Of a stretch of DNA of 64,000 nt, positions 7,830 through 15,677 are shown piece after piece (position 1 is the first letter of the stretch; every line of letters starts with the position of its first letter). A program made the position numbers and the translations under genes. Source of the DNA: Bacteroidota bacterium. GTDB lineage: Bacteria > Bacteroidota > Bacteroidia > Flavobacteriales > Flavobacteriaceae. Below the pieces are notes generated by a model. The model made no database searches. It saw only the letters and a list, made by a program, of their open reading frames with translations, and was not told the origin of the DNA. The DNA is taken from NCBI GenBank assembly GCA_022562895.1, contig JADFOK010000012.1, forward strand, positions 1 through 64,000, given 5' to 3'.

Positions 7830-8570
7830 TTAAAGAACATCCTTACTAAGAGGCTTCAATTTCTTTTCCAACGCCAAGGCTTTGGGATGTAAAATATTGT
7901 TCTCCAGGTGAATGTGATGGTGTAGGTCTTGTTCAAACTCTTCCAGTTTGTCGTACAAGGCTCTAAATGTATTACAGGCGCCTTCGGGAGGAGTGTAATT
8001 ATTGGTTAATACTGCAATCTTTTTGAAAATATTTCCAGCTTCTTCATGTTCGTGTTCCATCATGGCAATAGGATTTTGAATTGTTAAAAAATGAGGACGC
8101 ATAGGGGAGAACCCTTCATTGTCTGCTGTTTCCAATTGTTTTATAAACGGAAATAAAATCAATTCTTCTTTTTTCATATGCGCGGAAAGCTCTTGTGCTA
8201 ATTCTTGAAATAGATAGTTTATTTCAACTACTTCTTTGTAATGGTGTCCATGTACCTTTGCTACCTTAGCCGCATATTGAAGTACCAATGGGATATTTTC
8301 TTCAACATATATATGATGCACAGATACGATATAATCTATTAGTATTTCGAGCGACCAATTGTTAAAATCGTAAGCATCATCTATTGCTATATCAAAATGC
8401 CTCAATTCTTCGACAATAACAGAACAATCCAACCCTTTTTTATCACAGGCCTTTTCTATAGTTAAACCACCACCGCAGCAAAAGTCGATATTGTATTTTT
8501 TGAAAACGTGAGAAGATTTAATGTTTTTGGAAACAACTTCGGCTACTGTTTTATCTTTCGTAATATGCAT
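7830..8570 (-). CDS. ric: Iron-sulfur cluster repair di-iron protein (Ric/ScdA/YtfE family)
   Basis: Di-iron protein that helps repair Fe-S clusters damaged by NO or oxidants. An open frame reaches a TTG at 8606, but the ATG at 8570 gives the standard N-terminus MHITKDKTVAEVV and a 246-residue product. It has an N-terminal ScdA_N domain with the conserved HVFKKYNIDFCCGGG (Cys31-Cys32), then a hemerythrin-like domain whose ligands are seen as HH (SVHHIY), H (LSAHMKKEE), HEH (MMEHEHEE) and the HHHIHLE cluster. It is the last gene of the porin-nirK-nirV-SCO run. Placement beside NO-producing and NO-consuming enzymes fits nitrosative stress repair. Confidence 0.93.
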   Translation of the reverse strand: MHITKDKTVAEVVSKNIKSSHVFKKYNIDFCCGGGLTIEKACDKKGLDCSVIVEELRHFDIAIDDAYDFNNWSLEILIDYIVSVHHIYVEENIPLVLQYAAKVAKVHGHHYKEVVEINYLFQELAQELSAHMKKEELILFPFIKQLETADNEGFSPMRPHFLTIQNPIAMMEHEHEEAGNIFKKIAVLTNNYTPPEGACNTFRALYDKLEEFEQDLHHHIHLENNILHPKALALEKKLKPLSKDVL

Positions 8571-8583
8571 AGTATGTAATTTA

Positions 8584-8600
8584 TGGCACTTAATGTGCCA
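8584..8600 (-). promoter_or_regulatory. Hairpin overlapping the SCO stop codon, upstream of ric
   Basis: TGGCAC and GTGCCA arms (6 bp) around TTAAT form a perfect small hairpin that includes the SCO stop codon and lies 14 bases before the ric ATG. It may affect coupling or mRNA processing at the junction; there is no T-run. Confidence 0.35.
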
Positions 8601-9204
8601 GTTCAATAATTTTATCTACGGTTTCAGCATTGTTAACTCCCAACCCCTCTTTCTGATGTACGAGTTCTCCTTTTTGATTAAAAACACTTATGATATTAGA
8701 GTGTGAAAAATCCATGGGAGAAATTTTCTTATAGTTGACTGCCAGAACCGCTGCAAATTCCCTTGTGTCAGTCTCTGAACCACGAAGAAAAAGCCATTTT
8801 TCGGTATCCATGTTATTTTCTATGGCAAACTTCTTTAATCGTGCTGGCGTATCTGTTTCGGGATCAATGCTTATCAAAACAAAACTTACGTTGGTTTTTT
8901 TCTCTTCCGGAATGGAAGCTTCAATGGATCTCATATCTGCTACTAATCTAGGGCAAGCTGCTTTACAGGAAGTATATATCATTACCATCACCAGAACATC
9001 ACCTTGTAACTCTTTCAATTCTATACTTTTATTGTTTTGAGTGGTCCAGGTCGACGGCAGGTTGTAAATGGATAATTCTGAAATTGAAGTATTTTTTTCA
9101 ATTATTTCTGCAGCATCCTGCTTTTGTTTCTCATCACAAGAAATAAAGAGTAATATGAAACTTGAAATGAATACAATTGTTTTAAACATGAGTCTTACTT
9201 TCAT
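8590..9204 (-). CDS. SCO1/SenC-family copper chaperone lipoprotein
   Basis: Thioredoxin-fold copper chaperone that delivers Cu(I) to cuproenzymes or keeps their cysteines reduced. It has 204 residues with a lipoprotein signal ending FISC (lipidated Cys23), so it is membrane anchored and periplasmic. The copper-binding set is complete: C80-K-A-A-C84 and H168 in DFSHSN. It lies between nirV and ric in one minus-strand run, so copper loading of the nearby copper nitrite reductase is a good inference; cytochrome oxidase CuA is the other classical client. Confidence 0.93.
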   Translation of the reverse strand: MKVRLMFKTIVFISSFILLFISCDEKQKQDAAEIIEKNTSISELSIYNLPSTWTTQNNKSIELKELQGDVLVMVMIYTSCKAACPRLVADMRSIEASIPEEKKTNVSFVLISIDPETDTPARLKKFAIENNMDTEKWLFLRGSETDTREFAAVLAVNYKKISPMDFSHSNIISVFNQKGELVHQKEGLGVNNAETVDKIIELAH

Positions 9205-9231
9205 AATTATGTTTTTCTTCGAAAAAAATCA

Positions 9232-10014
9232 TTACTCTATTTCAATATTTTTAACACATCGAAATCCTAAACTATTTCCGGTATAGTTAGCATCAATACT
9301 ACCTCTAAACGCATACCGCATAAAAGCCGCATAATTCATTAAGTCCGTCGCACCCACTGCGGCACTCCCACAAAAGAGGTTACTGTCTTTATCGACATCT
9401 TTCCTAGATTCGCCAGAAATTAAAACAGAATTAAAATCGAAGGTCCACTCCCATACCAAACCGTGAAGATCTGAAACGCCCCAGTAGTTTACAAATGTAG
9501 AACCAATGGTATTCTTAAATGATTTAGGGGTTTCATACCATTCTAAAATATGCTGGTTGTAGGATTTCTTTTCACGGGCATCAGGAGATATCTCATCTGC
9601 CATTGCTGCGTATTCCCATTCATCTACTGTGGGCAATCTCTTGCCCAGACAATCGCAGTATTTTTTTGCTGCGAACCAGGAAACATTGGTCACCGGTGTA
9701 TTTGGTAGGAGTCGATTTCCAAAAGCGTCCTTTCTTTCCCAATTAATTAAGTAATTTTCATCGGCAAATAGCCGTTTGACATTACTTCGATTCCATCGAG
9801 GAAACTTTTCCACAAAAATTAAATAATCCCTATTTGTCACAGGATAGACATCCATTAAAAACGAATTGACCGTTACAGTAGTGGAATCAATTCCGTATAA
9901 TGGAATATAAGTCCCTCCTTTAATAATGGTCATGCTTTCCGATTGTGCTGCAATATGATTAATTAGCGCACTACAGATAACAAATGTGAATACTATTTTA
10001 AAAGTTGGATTCAT
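9232..10014 (-). CDS. nirV: NirV-like protein with a formylglycine-generating-enzyme (SUMF1) fold
   Basis: A 260-residue exported protein: signal peptide ending at about residue 24 (AAQ), then one FGE-sulfatase domain with the hallmarks TPVTNVSWFAAKKYCDCLGKR, LPTVDEWEYAA, GLVWEWTFDF and SLGFRCVK. Proteins of this fold sit directly next to nirK in many denitrifiers and are called NirV; their activity is not established. The 18-bp gap to nirK indicates one operon. An alternative reading is a generic FGE-like enzyme, but no sulfatase gene is nearby. Confidence 0.85.
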   Translation of the reverse strand: MNPTFKIVFTFVICSALINHIAAQSESMTIIKGGTYIPLYGIDSTTVTVNSFLMDVYPVTNRDYLIFVEKFPRWNRSNVKRLFADENYLINWERKDAFGNRLLPNTPVTNVSWFAAKKYCDCLGKRLPTVDEWEYAAMADEISPDAREKKSYNQHILEWYETPKSFKNTIGSTFVNYWGVSDLHGLVWEWTFDFNSVLISGESRKDVDKDSNLFCGSAAVGATDLMNYAAFMRYAFRGSIDANYTGNSLGFRCVKNIEIE

Positions 10015-10032
10015 GGATTTAAATTAGATAAT

Positions 10033-11496
10033 TTAGTGATTCTCTCGTCTACTTTTCACCATAGCAGGTGTTACTTCTGCTTTTGAATTTTCCCAGTTAT
10101 TATAAATATATGTAAGTACATTAGCTATTTCTTCATCGGTTAATACTTGCCTGGTCATTACGCTCTTGTATTTTTCTCCATTCACAGTTATCTCTCCTCT
10201 TTTACCGTATAATACTATATCAATAGCTCGGTTAACATCGGCGTTCAAATAATCTGAAGCTGCCAGAGGAGGAAATGCTTTGGGGATTCCTTGTCCTGTG
10301 CCTTGATGGCAGGCGAAACAGGTTTGTTGATATGTTATTTTTCCAAACTCCATCCTTTCCTTCAAGGATTTCGCAGGAATTTCAGATACGACATCTCCGT
10401 TATCAGTTGGTATTATTTGTATACCGCCACCTTCAGGTTGGTATATCCCTTCTTCCTGAATGCCAGAATAGATTTTTTCGTTTTCTTCTCCCAGTACTTT
10501 AAGCATAGCCAAAGCTCCCTTATTAAAAGCTCGAAAGATAGAGTGGTCTACAATTATATAAGTTCCAGGAACATTTACTCTAAATTCTACTATGGTAGCA
10601 CCTCCAGCAGGTATTAAGGTAGTTTGTACGTTTTTATTGATCAAACTACCACCTTCAACCCGTACAATATCAAATATTTCTCCAATAACGTGAAAAGATG
10701 ATACCAAATTTGGCCCTCCATTTCCTACGTATAAGCGTACTGTTTCTCCTACATTAGCCGTAAGGGCATTATCACCTGTCATTGAGCCAACTTTCCCATT
10801 AAACACAACATAATCGGCATCTTCATCAATTGCCTTTTGCATGTCGAACGGTTGTAATCCCCGATCTCCATAATCTCCCTTGGTATAAAAGTCGCCTTGC
10901 ATTATATAATATTCCTTATCAACTCTTGGCAAACCACCTGCCGGTTCAACCAAAATTAACCCATACATGCCGTTTGCTATGTGCATACCAACAGGAGCCG
11001 TTGCACAATGATATACGTACAACCCTGGATTTAACACTTTAAACGAAAATTTAGCTTCGTATCCAGGGGCCACGAATGAGGAAGTAGCTCCTCCTCCCGG
11101 TCCGGTCACAGCATGGAGGTCAATATTATGAGGTAGTTTATTGTCGGGGTGATTTTTTAGATGGAATTCTACTTCATCACCAACGCGAGTTCTTATAAAA
11201 CTACCAGGAACTGTACCTCCAAATGTCCAGTAAACATATTTTACGCCATCTGTCATCTCACCTACTTTCTCTATTATCTCCATATTAACTATCAGTTTTT
11301 TGGCCTTTCTTCTACCTACACCTCTAGGCACATTTGGTGGTGATGTTAATTCAGCTAACATCTCTCTAGATGCGGGTATATCAACCGTGTCCTCGTAAGT
11401 ACTTTCCTTTTGGTTATTCACGCATGAGCAAAACATCGTAAGTAACCCTATGAATGTAAATAACTTGAGACCTCTTTGTAAAGGGAATTTTTTCAT
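10033..11496 (-). CDS. nirK: Copper-containing nitrite reductase with C-terminal cytochrome c domain
   Basis: Reduces nitrite to NO in the periplasm or at its membrane face. It has 487 residues: a lipoprotein-type signal (cysteines 23 and 25), two cupredoxin domains at about 65-335, and a fused heme c domain at about 380-475. All copper ligands are visible: type 1 H123, C164, H172, M177; type 2 H128, H163, H318; catalytic D126 and H269. The heme motif is C393-F-A-C396-H397, with M447 as likely axial ligand. The fused heme makes this the three-domain form, able to take electrons from the cytochrome pool. The NO it makes would feed NorCB, encoded 7 kb away. Confidence 0.97.
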   Translation of the reverse strand: MKKFPLQRGLKLFTFIGLLTMFCSCVNNQKESTYEDTVDIPASREMLAELTSPPNVPRGVGRRKAKKLIVNMEIIEKVGEMTDGVKYVYWTFGGTVPGSFIRTRVGDEVEFHLKNHPDNKLPHNIDLHAVTGPGGGATSSFVAPGYEAKFSFKVLNPGLYVYHCATAPVGMHIANGMYGLILVEPAGGLPRVDKEYYIMQGDFYTKGDYGDRGLQPFDMQKAIDEDADYVVFNGKVGSMTGDNALTANVGETVRLYVGNGGPNLVSSFHVIGEIFDIVRVEGGSLINKNVQTTLIPAGGATIVEFRVNVPGTYIIVDHSIFRAFNKGALAMLKVLGEENEKIYSGIQEEGIYQPEGGGIQIIPTDNGDVVSEIPAKSLKERMEFGKITYQQTCFACHQGTGQGIPKAFPPLAASDYLNADVNRAIDIVLYGKRGEITVNGEKYKSVMTRQVLTDEEIANVLTYIYNNWENSKAEVTPAMVKSRRENH

Positions 11497-11507
11497 AATT
11501 ATCTATT

Positions 11508-12800
11508 TTATAATTGTTCTTTTTTCAATTCAGTTTTAAATAGTATTGGATCAATCGTGACCATTAACCATCCCCAGTAATTTGAATTATCATCAAAATT
11601 ATCTTTTACAATTTCGAGACCTTCTGAAGCAAACATATGTGAATAGCCTACCTTAAAATTAATATTTTTTTGGAATTGATAGCTGTAAGCCAGATCTATT
11701 TCAGTACCTAGTTCTTTGGAATCAATTCCTGAAATATCTGCTGTGGCCAAAAAATTATGTAGTGCTACATTTATAAAAGATGAATTTGCAATCTTGACTT
11801 TAGCCTTCGCAAAAAGGTTGGTGAGTCCTACATTGTTTATGTGATTGCCAACATAGAAGTAATCCATATGACCATTAAACTTATGATTGGTTCCATAGAG
11901 CGGCGTAAAGGCTTTGTTTTTGCCGTTAGCGGTTAAATTATTATCATTGCCACTTTGTACTTCAGCTCCCAATGCCACGCTTATTTTTTTCGAGAGCGAA
12001 TAATTTGCTTCAAAGCCCAATAAATATGCATTTAATTCATTATTTGCAATGTCATTACCAAATTGATAATATGTATTTAGAGTTAATGTAAGGCGATTTT
12101 TTAAATAGCGCAGATGTGCCCCTGTGGTTTGACTGTAACGAGTTTCGTTGTTGTTTTTATTTTTATCGTCGGTAAATTGGAGTCCGTTGTTTAAGAACAA
12201 GACACTTACCGAAATATCTTTCCAGTCTTTATGAACCCAAGCATATTGTAAACTCTTATAGGTGTTTGGTGTGGTTAATACGTTCCCGGTCAATGACTCA
12301 GCATTTTGATTAAAAGCATAACCAAAATCGAATTTTATTCTATTGGATCTAAATTTTAATACGGCAGCATCATGACTACGTGCTTGTTGCGCCCAATCTA
12401 CATTTCCAAAAATTCTATGGTCATCGTATACAATTTCTTGACGTCCAATTTTAAAGTCGAAATTCGGTGTAAAAAGAACTTTCCCCCATGCTTGATGTAA
12501 ACTAAGTCCATTTTTATCGGCGGTGTTTAGTTGAGGAACATCGCCCCAAACCCTTACATCTTGCAGGCTTAAATAGAACTGAAGTTTATGGTTTGTGTAT
12601 TTAGAATTTAGCCGGGTACGCTGGGATATAAATGAAGCTGCTTCAGTGTTATTAGGAAAAAGCGTTTTGAAACCATGGCGATATTCGAAACGAGGTCTTA
12701 ACTCCACATCAACGGTTAGTTGTGCGTTCGTATTTGAGAATATCAATAAGGTAATTATTATTATCGGGGTAACTAAAAAATGTTGTTTTTTTACTCTCAT
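11508..12800 (-). CDS. Outer-membrane beta-barrel porin, alginate-export family
   Basis: A 430-residue outer-membrane barrel of the alginate-export type. The signal peptide ends at about residue 26 (TNAQ), followed by a long run of alternating amphipathic strands with conserved pieces such as FISQRTRLNSKY, WGKVLFTPNFDFKIGRQEIVYDD and GNVDWAQQARSHDA. It is the first gene of the nirK operon, 11 bp before nirK. Members near denitrification genes are plausible nitrite or nitrate pores; alginate transport is not implied by this context. Function as an anion channel is inference. Confidence 0.87.
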   Translation of the reverse strand: MRVKKQHFLVTPIIIITLLIFSNTNAQLTVDVELRPRFEYRHGFKTLFPNNTEAASFISQRTRLNSKYTNHKLQFYLSLQDVRVWGDVPQLNTADKNGLSLHQAWGKVLFTPNFDFKIGRQEIVYDDHRIFGNVDWAQQARSHDAAVLKFRSNRIKFDFGYAFNQNAESLTGNVLTTPNTYKSLQYAWVHKDWKDISVSVLFLNNGLQFTDDKNKNNNETRYSQTTGAHLRYLKNRLTLTLNTYYQFGNDIANNELNAYLLGFEANYSLSKKISVALGAEVQSGNDNNLTANGKNKAFTPLYGTNHKFNGHMDYFYVGNHINNVGLTNLFAKAKVKIANSSFINVALHNFLATADISGIDSKELGTEIDLAYSYQFQKNINFKVGYSHMFASEGLEIVKDNFDDNSNYWGWLMVTIDPILFKTELKKEQL

Positions 12801-12841
12801 ATTAATGATTTGATTTAAAAAGACCTTTACTCTTTAAAATG

Positions 12842-12886
12842 TAAAATTAATGCTACATTTTATTCCAGTATATGATTAAAATCATA
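12842..12886 (-). promoter_or_regulatory. Crp/Fnr-like box plus -7 element of the porin-nirK-nirV-SCO-ric operon
   Basis: TATGATTAAAATCATA (12871-12886) is a near-perfect inverted repeat of the TGA-N6-TCA type, centred at 12878.5. Reading the minus strand, TAATTTTA (12849 to 12842) is a one-mismatch -7 box that begins 29.5 bp from the centre, exactly as at norC, nadA and the CoA-transferase gene. The porin ATG lies at 12800. Confidence 0.7.
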
Positions 12887-13043
12887 TTTCAAAACAATTA
12901 TGAGTCTTTATTATGTTAGTCCGAAATCATAGGAATCTGATAAATTCAGACATATTTTCAGTTATAAATCAGTTAGCTGAATTAAAAAAGATCAATTATT
13001 AAAGTTTTAACTTGTGCCTTTAAATAATTTAAACCTAGACACA

Positions 13044-13406
13044 ATGAAAATAAAGTTAATAGATAGCGAAATAAACCATTATTGGGTTCACTTTCAAGCC
13101 GGACATATCGAAAACAGTCTTATTTTCCCTCCAACTATCGTAAAATGTTATCTTGATGATGATTTTGTTTTGCAGTTATACTTCTATCCCGATAATAAAA
13201 AGTTGCCTGAAAATTATTACGACGTAAAATCTAAATTAGTGTACTTGCGGTACCATTTGTCGATGTATCCTAATATTATAGACATTTTGAGAAATGAAAA
13301 ACCAATTTATTTTAGTTATTCTGATAAATCAAAAGTGGGTTACGTCAGAACTGGGAAAGAACCCGTAGGAGAAGGAGATAACGATGCTGATTTCGTGCGT
13401 GTGTGA
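13044..13406 (+). CDS. Hypothetical protein of 120 residues
   Basis: I do not recognise this protein. The frame opens earlier with a GTG at 13014, but the ATG at 13044 (MKIKLIDSEINHYW) is the likelier start. It is cytosolic by appearance: no signal or membrane segment, aromatic-rich (many Tyr and Phe), with a Gly/Asp-rich end GKEPVGEGDNDADF. It stands alone between the nirK operon and a broken restriction locus, and its 3' end touches the point where hsdR homology is lost. It may therefore have arrived with the event that truncated hsdR. Coding status is moderately sure from clean length and composition. Confidence 0.55.
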   Translation: MKIKLIDSEINHYWVHFQAGHIENSLIFPPTIVKCYLDDDFVLQLYFYPDNKKLPENYYDVKSKLVYLRYHLSMYPNIIDILRNEKPIYFSYSDKSKVGYVRTGKEPVGEGDNDADFVRV

Positions 13407-13407
13407 T

Positions 13408-14015
13408 GATCTTATTTTTTACATCTGCCCAATAAAAAGTTTGCTTGAAGGAACGTGCTTTTATAGGGTTGTTTGCATAGTATTTGGTATTAACGCCATT
13501 ACTTATCACAAAGAGTTGTATATACTGAAATAAACCCTGTCCCTAGCTAAAAGAATGTCGCTCATATCTATTGGTTTGATTAAATGCTTCTTTAAGCTCT
13601 AAACCCCTACGTTTAAGTTCTATTTGTACCAAAGGCAAACCATTAATCAATATTGTTACGTCATAGCGGTTTTTATATGTGCCCTCCATGGTTACCTGAT
13701 GGGTCACCTGGTACTTATTTTTACACCAGTTATTTGATTTATTAACTCAATATAACCTGTACTACCATCATCTTTGGAATAAGTAACCTTATCTCGAAGT
13801 GTTTTAGCTTTTTCGTAGATATTTCCCTTAGATAGTTGATGAAGTATTTGCTTAAATTCCTTTTCTGAATAGGTAGTGTTATTATGCTTTTCAAGCTGAA
13901 TTTTTAGATTATTGATGAGGTCGTTTTCATCTTTAATAACGACCTTTTTATAGCCTAATTCCTGTAATTGATTGACTAAGTTTTCTTCTAATATGTGTTC
14001 GGGTTGTTTGGTCAT
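13408..14015 (-). pseudogene. hsdR: Truncated, frameshifted type I restriction enzyme R subunit
   Basis: Start of a type I restriction endonuclease HsdR (MTKQPEHILEENLVNQLQ at the ATG, 14015). After about 95 codons one base is lost near 13729 and the frame shifts. The next frame continues HsdR homology ([20 protein letters not shown], later [20 protein letters not shown]). It then meets an in-frame TAG at 13543-13545 and goes on (GLFQYIQLFVISNGVNTKYY, FKQTFYWAD) until homology stops near 13410. Only about 200 of the usual 900-1000 codons remain and no helicase domain survives, so it is inactive. The start overlaps fic by 4 bp. Confidence 0.88.
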
Positions 14016-15580
14016 TGACCTATAAATATGGAATTATATATTTTTTCTATTTCCTTTATTTCATTTTTCTCCAATACAGAAAACTCCTTTTCTTTAGCTC
14101 TATTAGAAAGTGTGCCATTATTTTGTTCCAGGAAACGTACCAATAATGCTACTTTCTTATCTGGCATTTCAAATTCATTATCAATATAGGTTTTAAACTC
14201 ATCATATTTTAATAAATAATCTACCTCATCTGGGATGATACGATCTATAGTATCCTTAACAATTGTGTATAAAAATTCAGCTTGTTTTGTTGCATCAAAA
14301 TATCGATAGTAATCAATAGTTTCATTGAGCACTTCTATATTATGATTTTTGGTTTCTTTCCATTCAATAAAATCTAAAAGGGGACTTGAATACTCTTCAA
14401 GTACTTCTCGATAGTTTTCAATATGATCTAAAATGGATGCCGAAACTGGAAATATCATACCTTGCTGAGAAAAATGTTTTTTAGCTAATACATGATGAAT
14501 TAAATAGCGATGAATACGACCGTTACCATCTTCAAAAGGATGTATGAAGACAAAGCCAAATGCTATCAATGCAGCAGCTAAAACGCCATCAAAATCACTT
14601 TCTAAAAGTAATTGATCGGTGTTGATTAATCCCTCCATTAGTTGGTTTAGATCTTCATGTTTTGCCGAAATATGATCTGGTATAGGCTCTCCAGTACTCC
14701 TGTCATGTTCACCAACAAACCCTCCTTGTTTACGATACCCCATTTCTGTAAAACGAGGGTTTTCAATTACAATTTGTTGCAGGCGTTCAAACTCTTCATG
14801 ACTCAATAAATTTAAACCGGCTTGTCCAATAGCTTGACCCCAACGAGCTGCCCTTTTGCTTCTCGGACTTTCGCCTTCAATGGTAAATGATGCTTTAGAA
14901 TCTTTTAAAAGTAAAAATGCGGATGCTCTTTGTAAAACAGTCTTTTTTATTCCTTTAAGGTATTCATTTTTCTTAGCTGATAAATTAGCATCAAGATATT
15001 TTTCTAATGTTGGTGTTTTTTTAATTAACGGGCAAAAATTTATAGTTCCTGGTAAATTATTAGTTACCAAATAGCGTGATGATTTTGTGCCATTTATAGC
15101 ATACTGCAATTTAGTGTCTATAAGATCTACATAGCTTTTTTTGGTTAGACTAGAAATCTCTGTAAGTTCTTTCCCTAATAGCCATTCTACCAAAAACCAT
15201 ATTCTACGAGAATATATCCCTGTTGGTTCTATACTAACTAATTGTGCCAAAATATTTTCGGAATAATGCTTTACAAGGGCACTAAATACCAATAGATTTA
15301 CTCCTTCGTATTTTAAGGCAAATACCAAATGCCTGTATAATGCCTCTATCTCAGTAAGTTGTAAATGGTCTTCTACCAGGTAGCTGTTTGGTAAGATTAG
15401 AAACGTTTCTGTTTGACTTCGCCTTGTCTTGGTGTTAACAACAGTTATGGGCTTTGGGAAAGAAATAGAAAGTTTTAGTTTATAAATAATTGCTGTATAG
15501 CCAGAAATGTATCCCTCCTCAGGAATAGTAATACCGTTAAAAACAGGCGCAATTAATGAGAAATGAGCGCTATTTGCCAT
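14012..15580 (-). CDS. Fic-family protein embedded in the type I restriction locus
   Basis: Fic proteins usually transfer AMP from ATP to a target protein. It has 522 residues. The catalytic motif HPFEDGNGRIHR is intact at 347-358. The self-inhibitory motif (S/T)xxxE(G/N) is present upstream as S231-F-T-I-E235-G236, so this is a self-inhibited (class II) Fic. The first 200 residues form a large unassigned domain; a winged-helix-like tail follows the Fic core. It lies between hsdS and hsdR with a 4-bp overlap to hsdR, a placement seen for accessory genes of type I systems. It is the only gene of that locus that looks intact. Target unknown. Confidence 0.9.
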   Translation of the reverse strand: MANSAHFSLIAPVFNGITIPEEGYISGYTAIIYKLKLSISFPKPITVVNTKTRRSQTETFLILPNSYLVEDHLQLTEIEALYRHLVFALKYEGVNLLVFSALVKHYSENILAQLVSIEPTGIYSRRIWFLVEWLLGKELTEISSLTKKSYVDLIDTKLQYAINGTKSSRYLVTNNLPGTINFCPLIKKTPTLEKYLDANLSAKKNEYLKGIKKTVLQRASAFLLLKDSKASFTIEGESPRSKRAARWGQAIGQAGLNLLSHEEFERLQQIVIENPRFTEMGYRKQGGFVGEHDRSTGEPIPDHISAKHEDLNQLMEGLINTDQLLLESDFDGVLAAALIAFGFVFIHPFEDGNGRIHRYLIHHVLAKKHFSQQGMIFPVSASILDHIENYREVLEEYSSPLLDFIEWKETKNHNIEVLNETIDYYRYFDATKQAEFLYTIVKDTIDRIIPDEVDYLLKYDEFKTYIDNEFEMPDKKVALLVRFLEQNNGTLSNRAKEKEFSVLEKNEIKEIEKIYNSIFIGQ

Positions 15581-15672
15581 AATTTTAAAAATATAGGCGC
15601 AATTTATCTAAAATATAGGCGCTGTGCAAAAAATATGAGCGCAAATTACATAATTTACCGAAAAGTAAGCGC
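15545..15672 (-). repeat. Array of six GCGC motifs at the start of fic (two degenerate 72-bp units)
   Basis: In very AT-rich DNA, GCGC occurs at 15547, 15567, 15597, 15619, 15639 and 15669. On the minus strand each copy fits TTGCGCCTATATTTT loosely (TAGCGCTCATTT, TTGCGCCTATATTT, CAGCGCCTATATTT, TTGCGCTCATATTT, TTGCGCTTACTTTT). Spacings are 20, 30, 22, 20 and 30 bp, so each motif recurs after 72 bp, and partial similarity between the halves suggests an old 72-bp duplication. The array runs from the hsdS-fic gap into the first codons of fic. An operator array is one reading; a duplicated fic start is the other. Confidence 0.6.
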
Positions 15673-15677
15673 AACAA

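Noticed and set aside
8571..8606. TTG start for ric at 8606
   Set aside because: It would overlap the SCO gene and adds residues not typical of the family; the ATG at 8570 gives the standard N-terminus.
10291..10617. 108-codon plus-strand open frame within nirK
   Set aside because: Antisense of the heme c and cupredoxin coding region, no family and no promoter.
15545..15672. CRISPR array for the GCGC repeats
   Set aside because: Repeats are short and variable, spacers are not unique units, and no cas genes are nearby.
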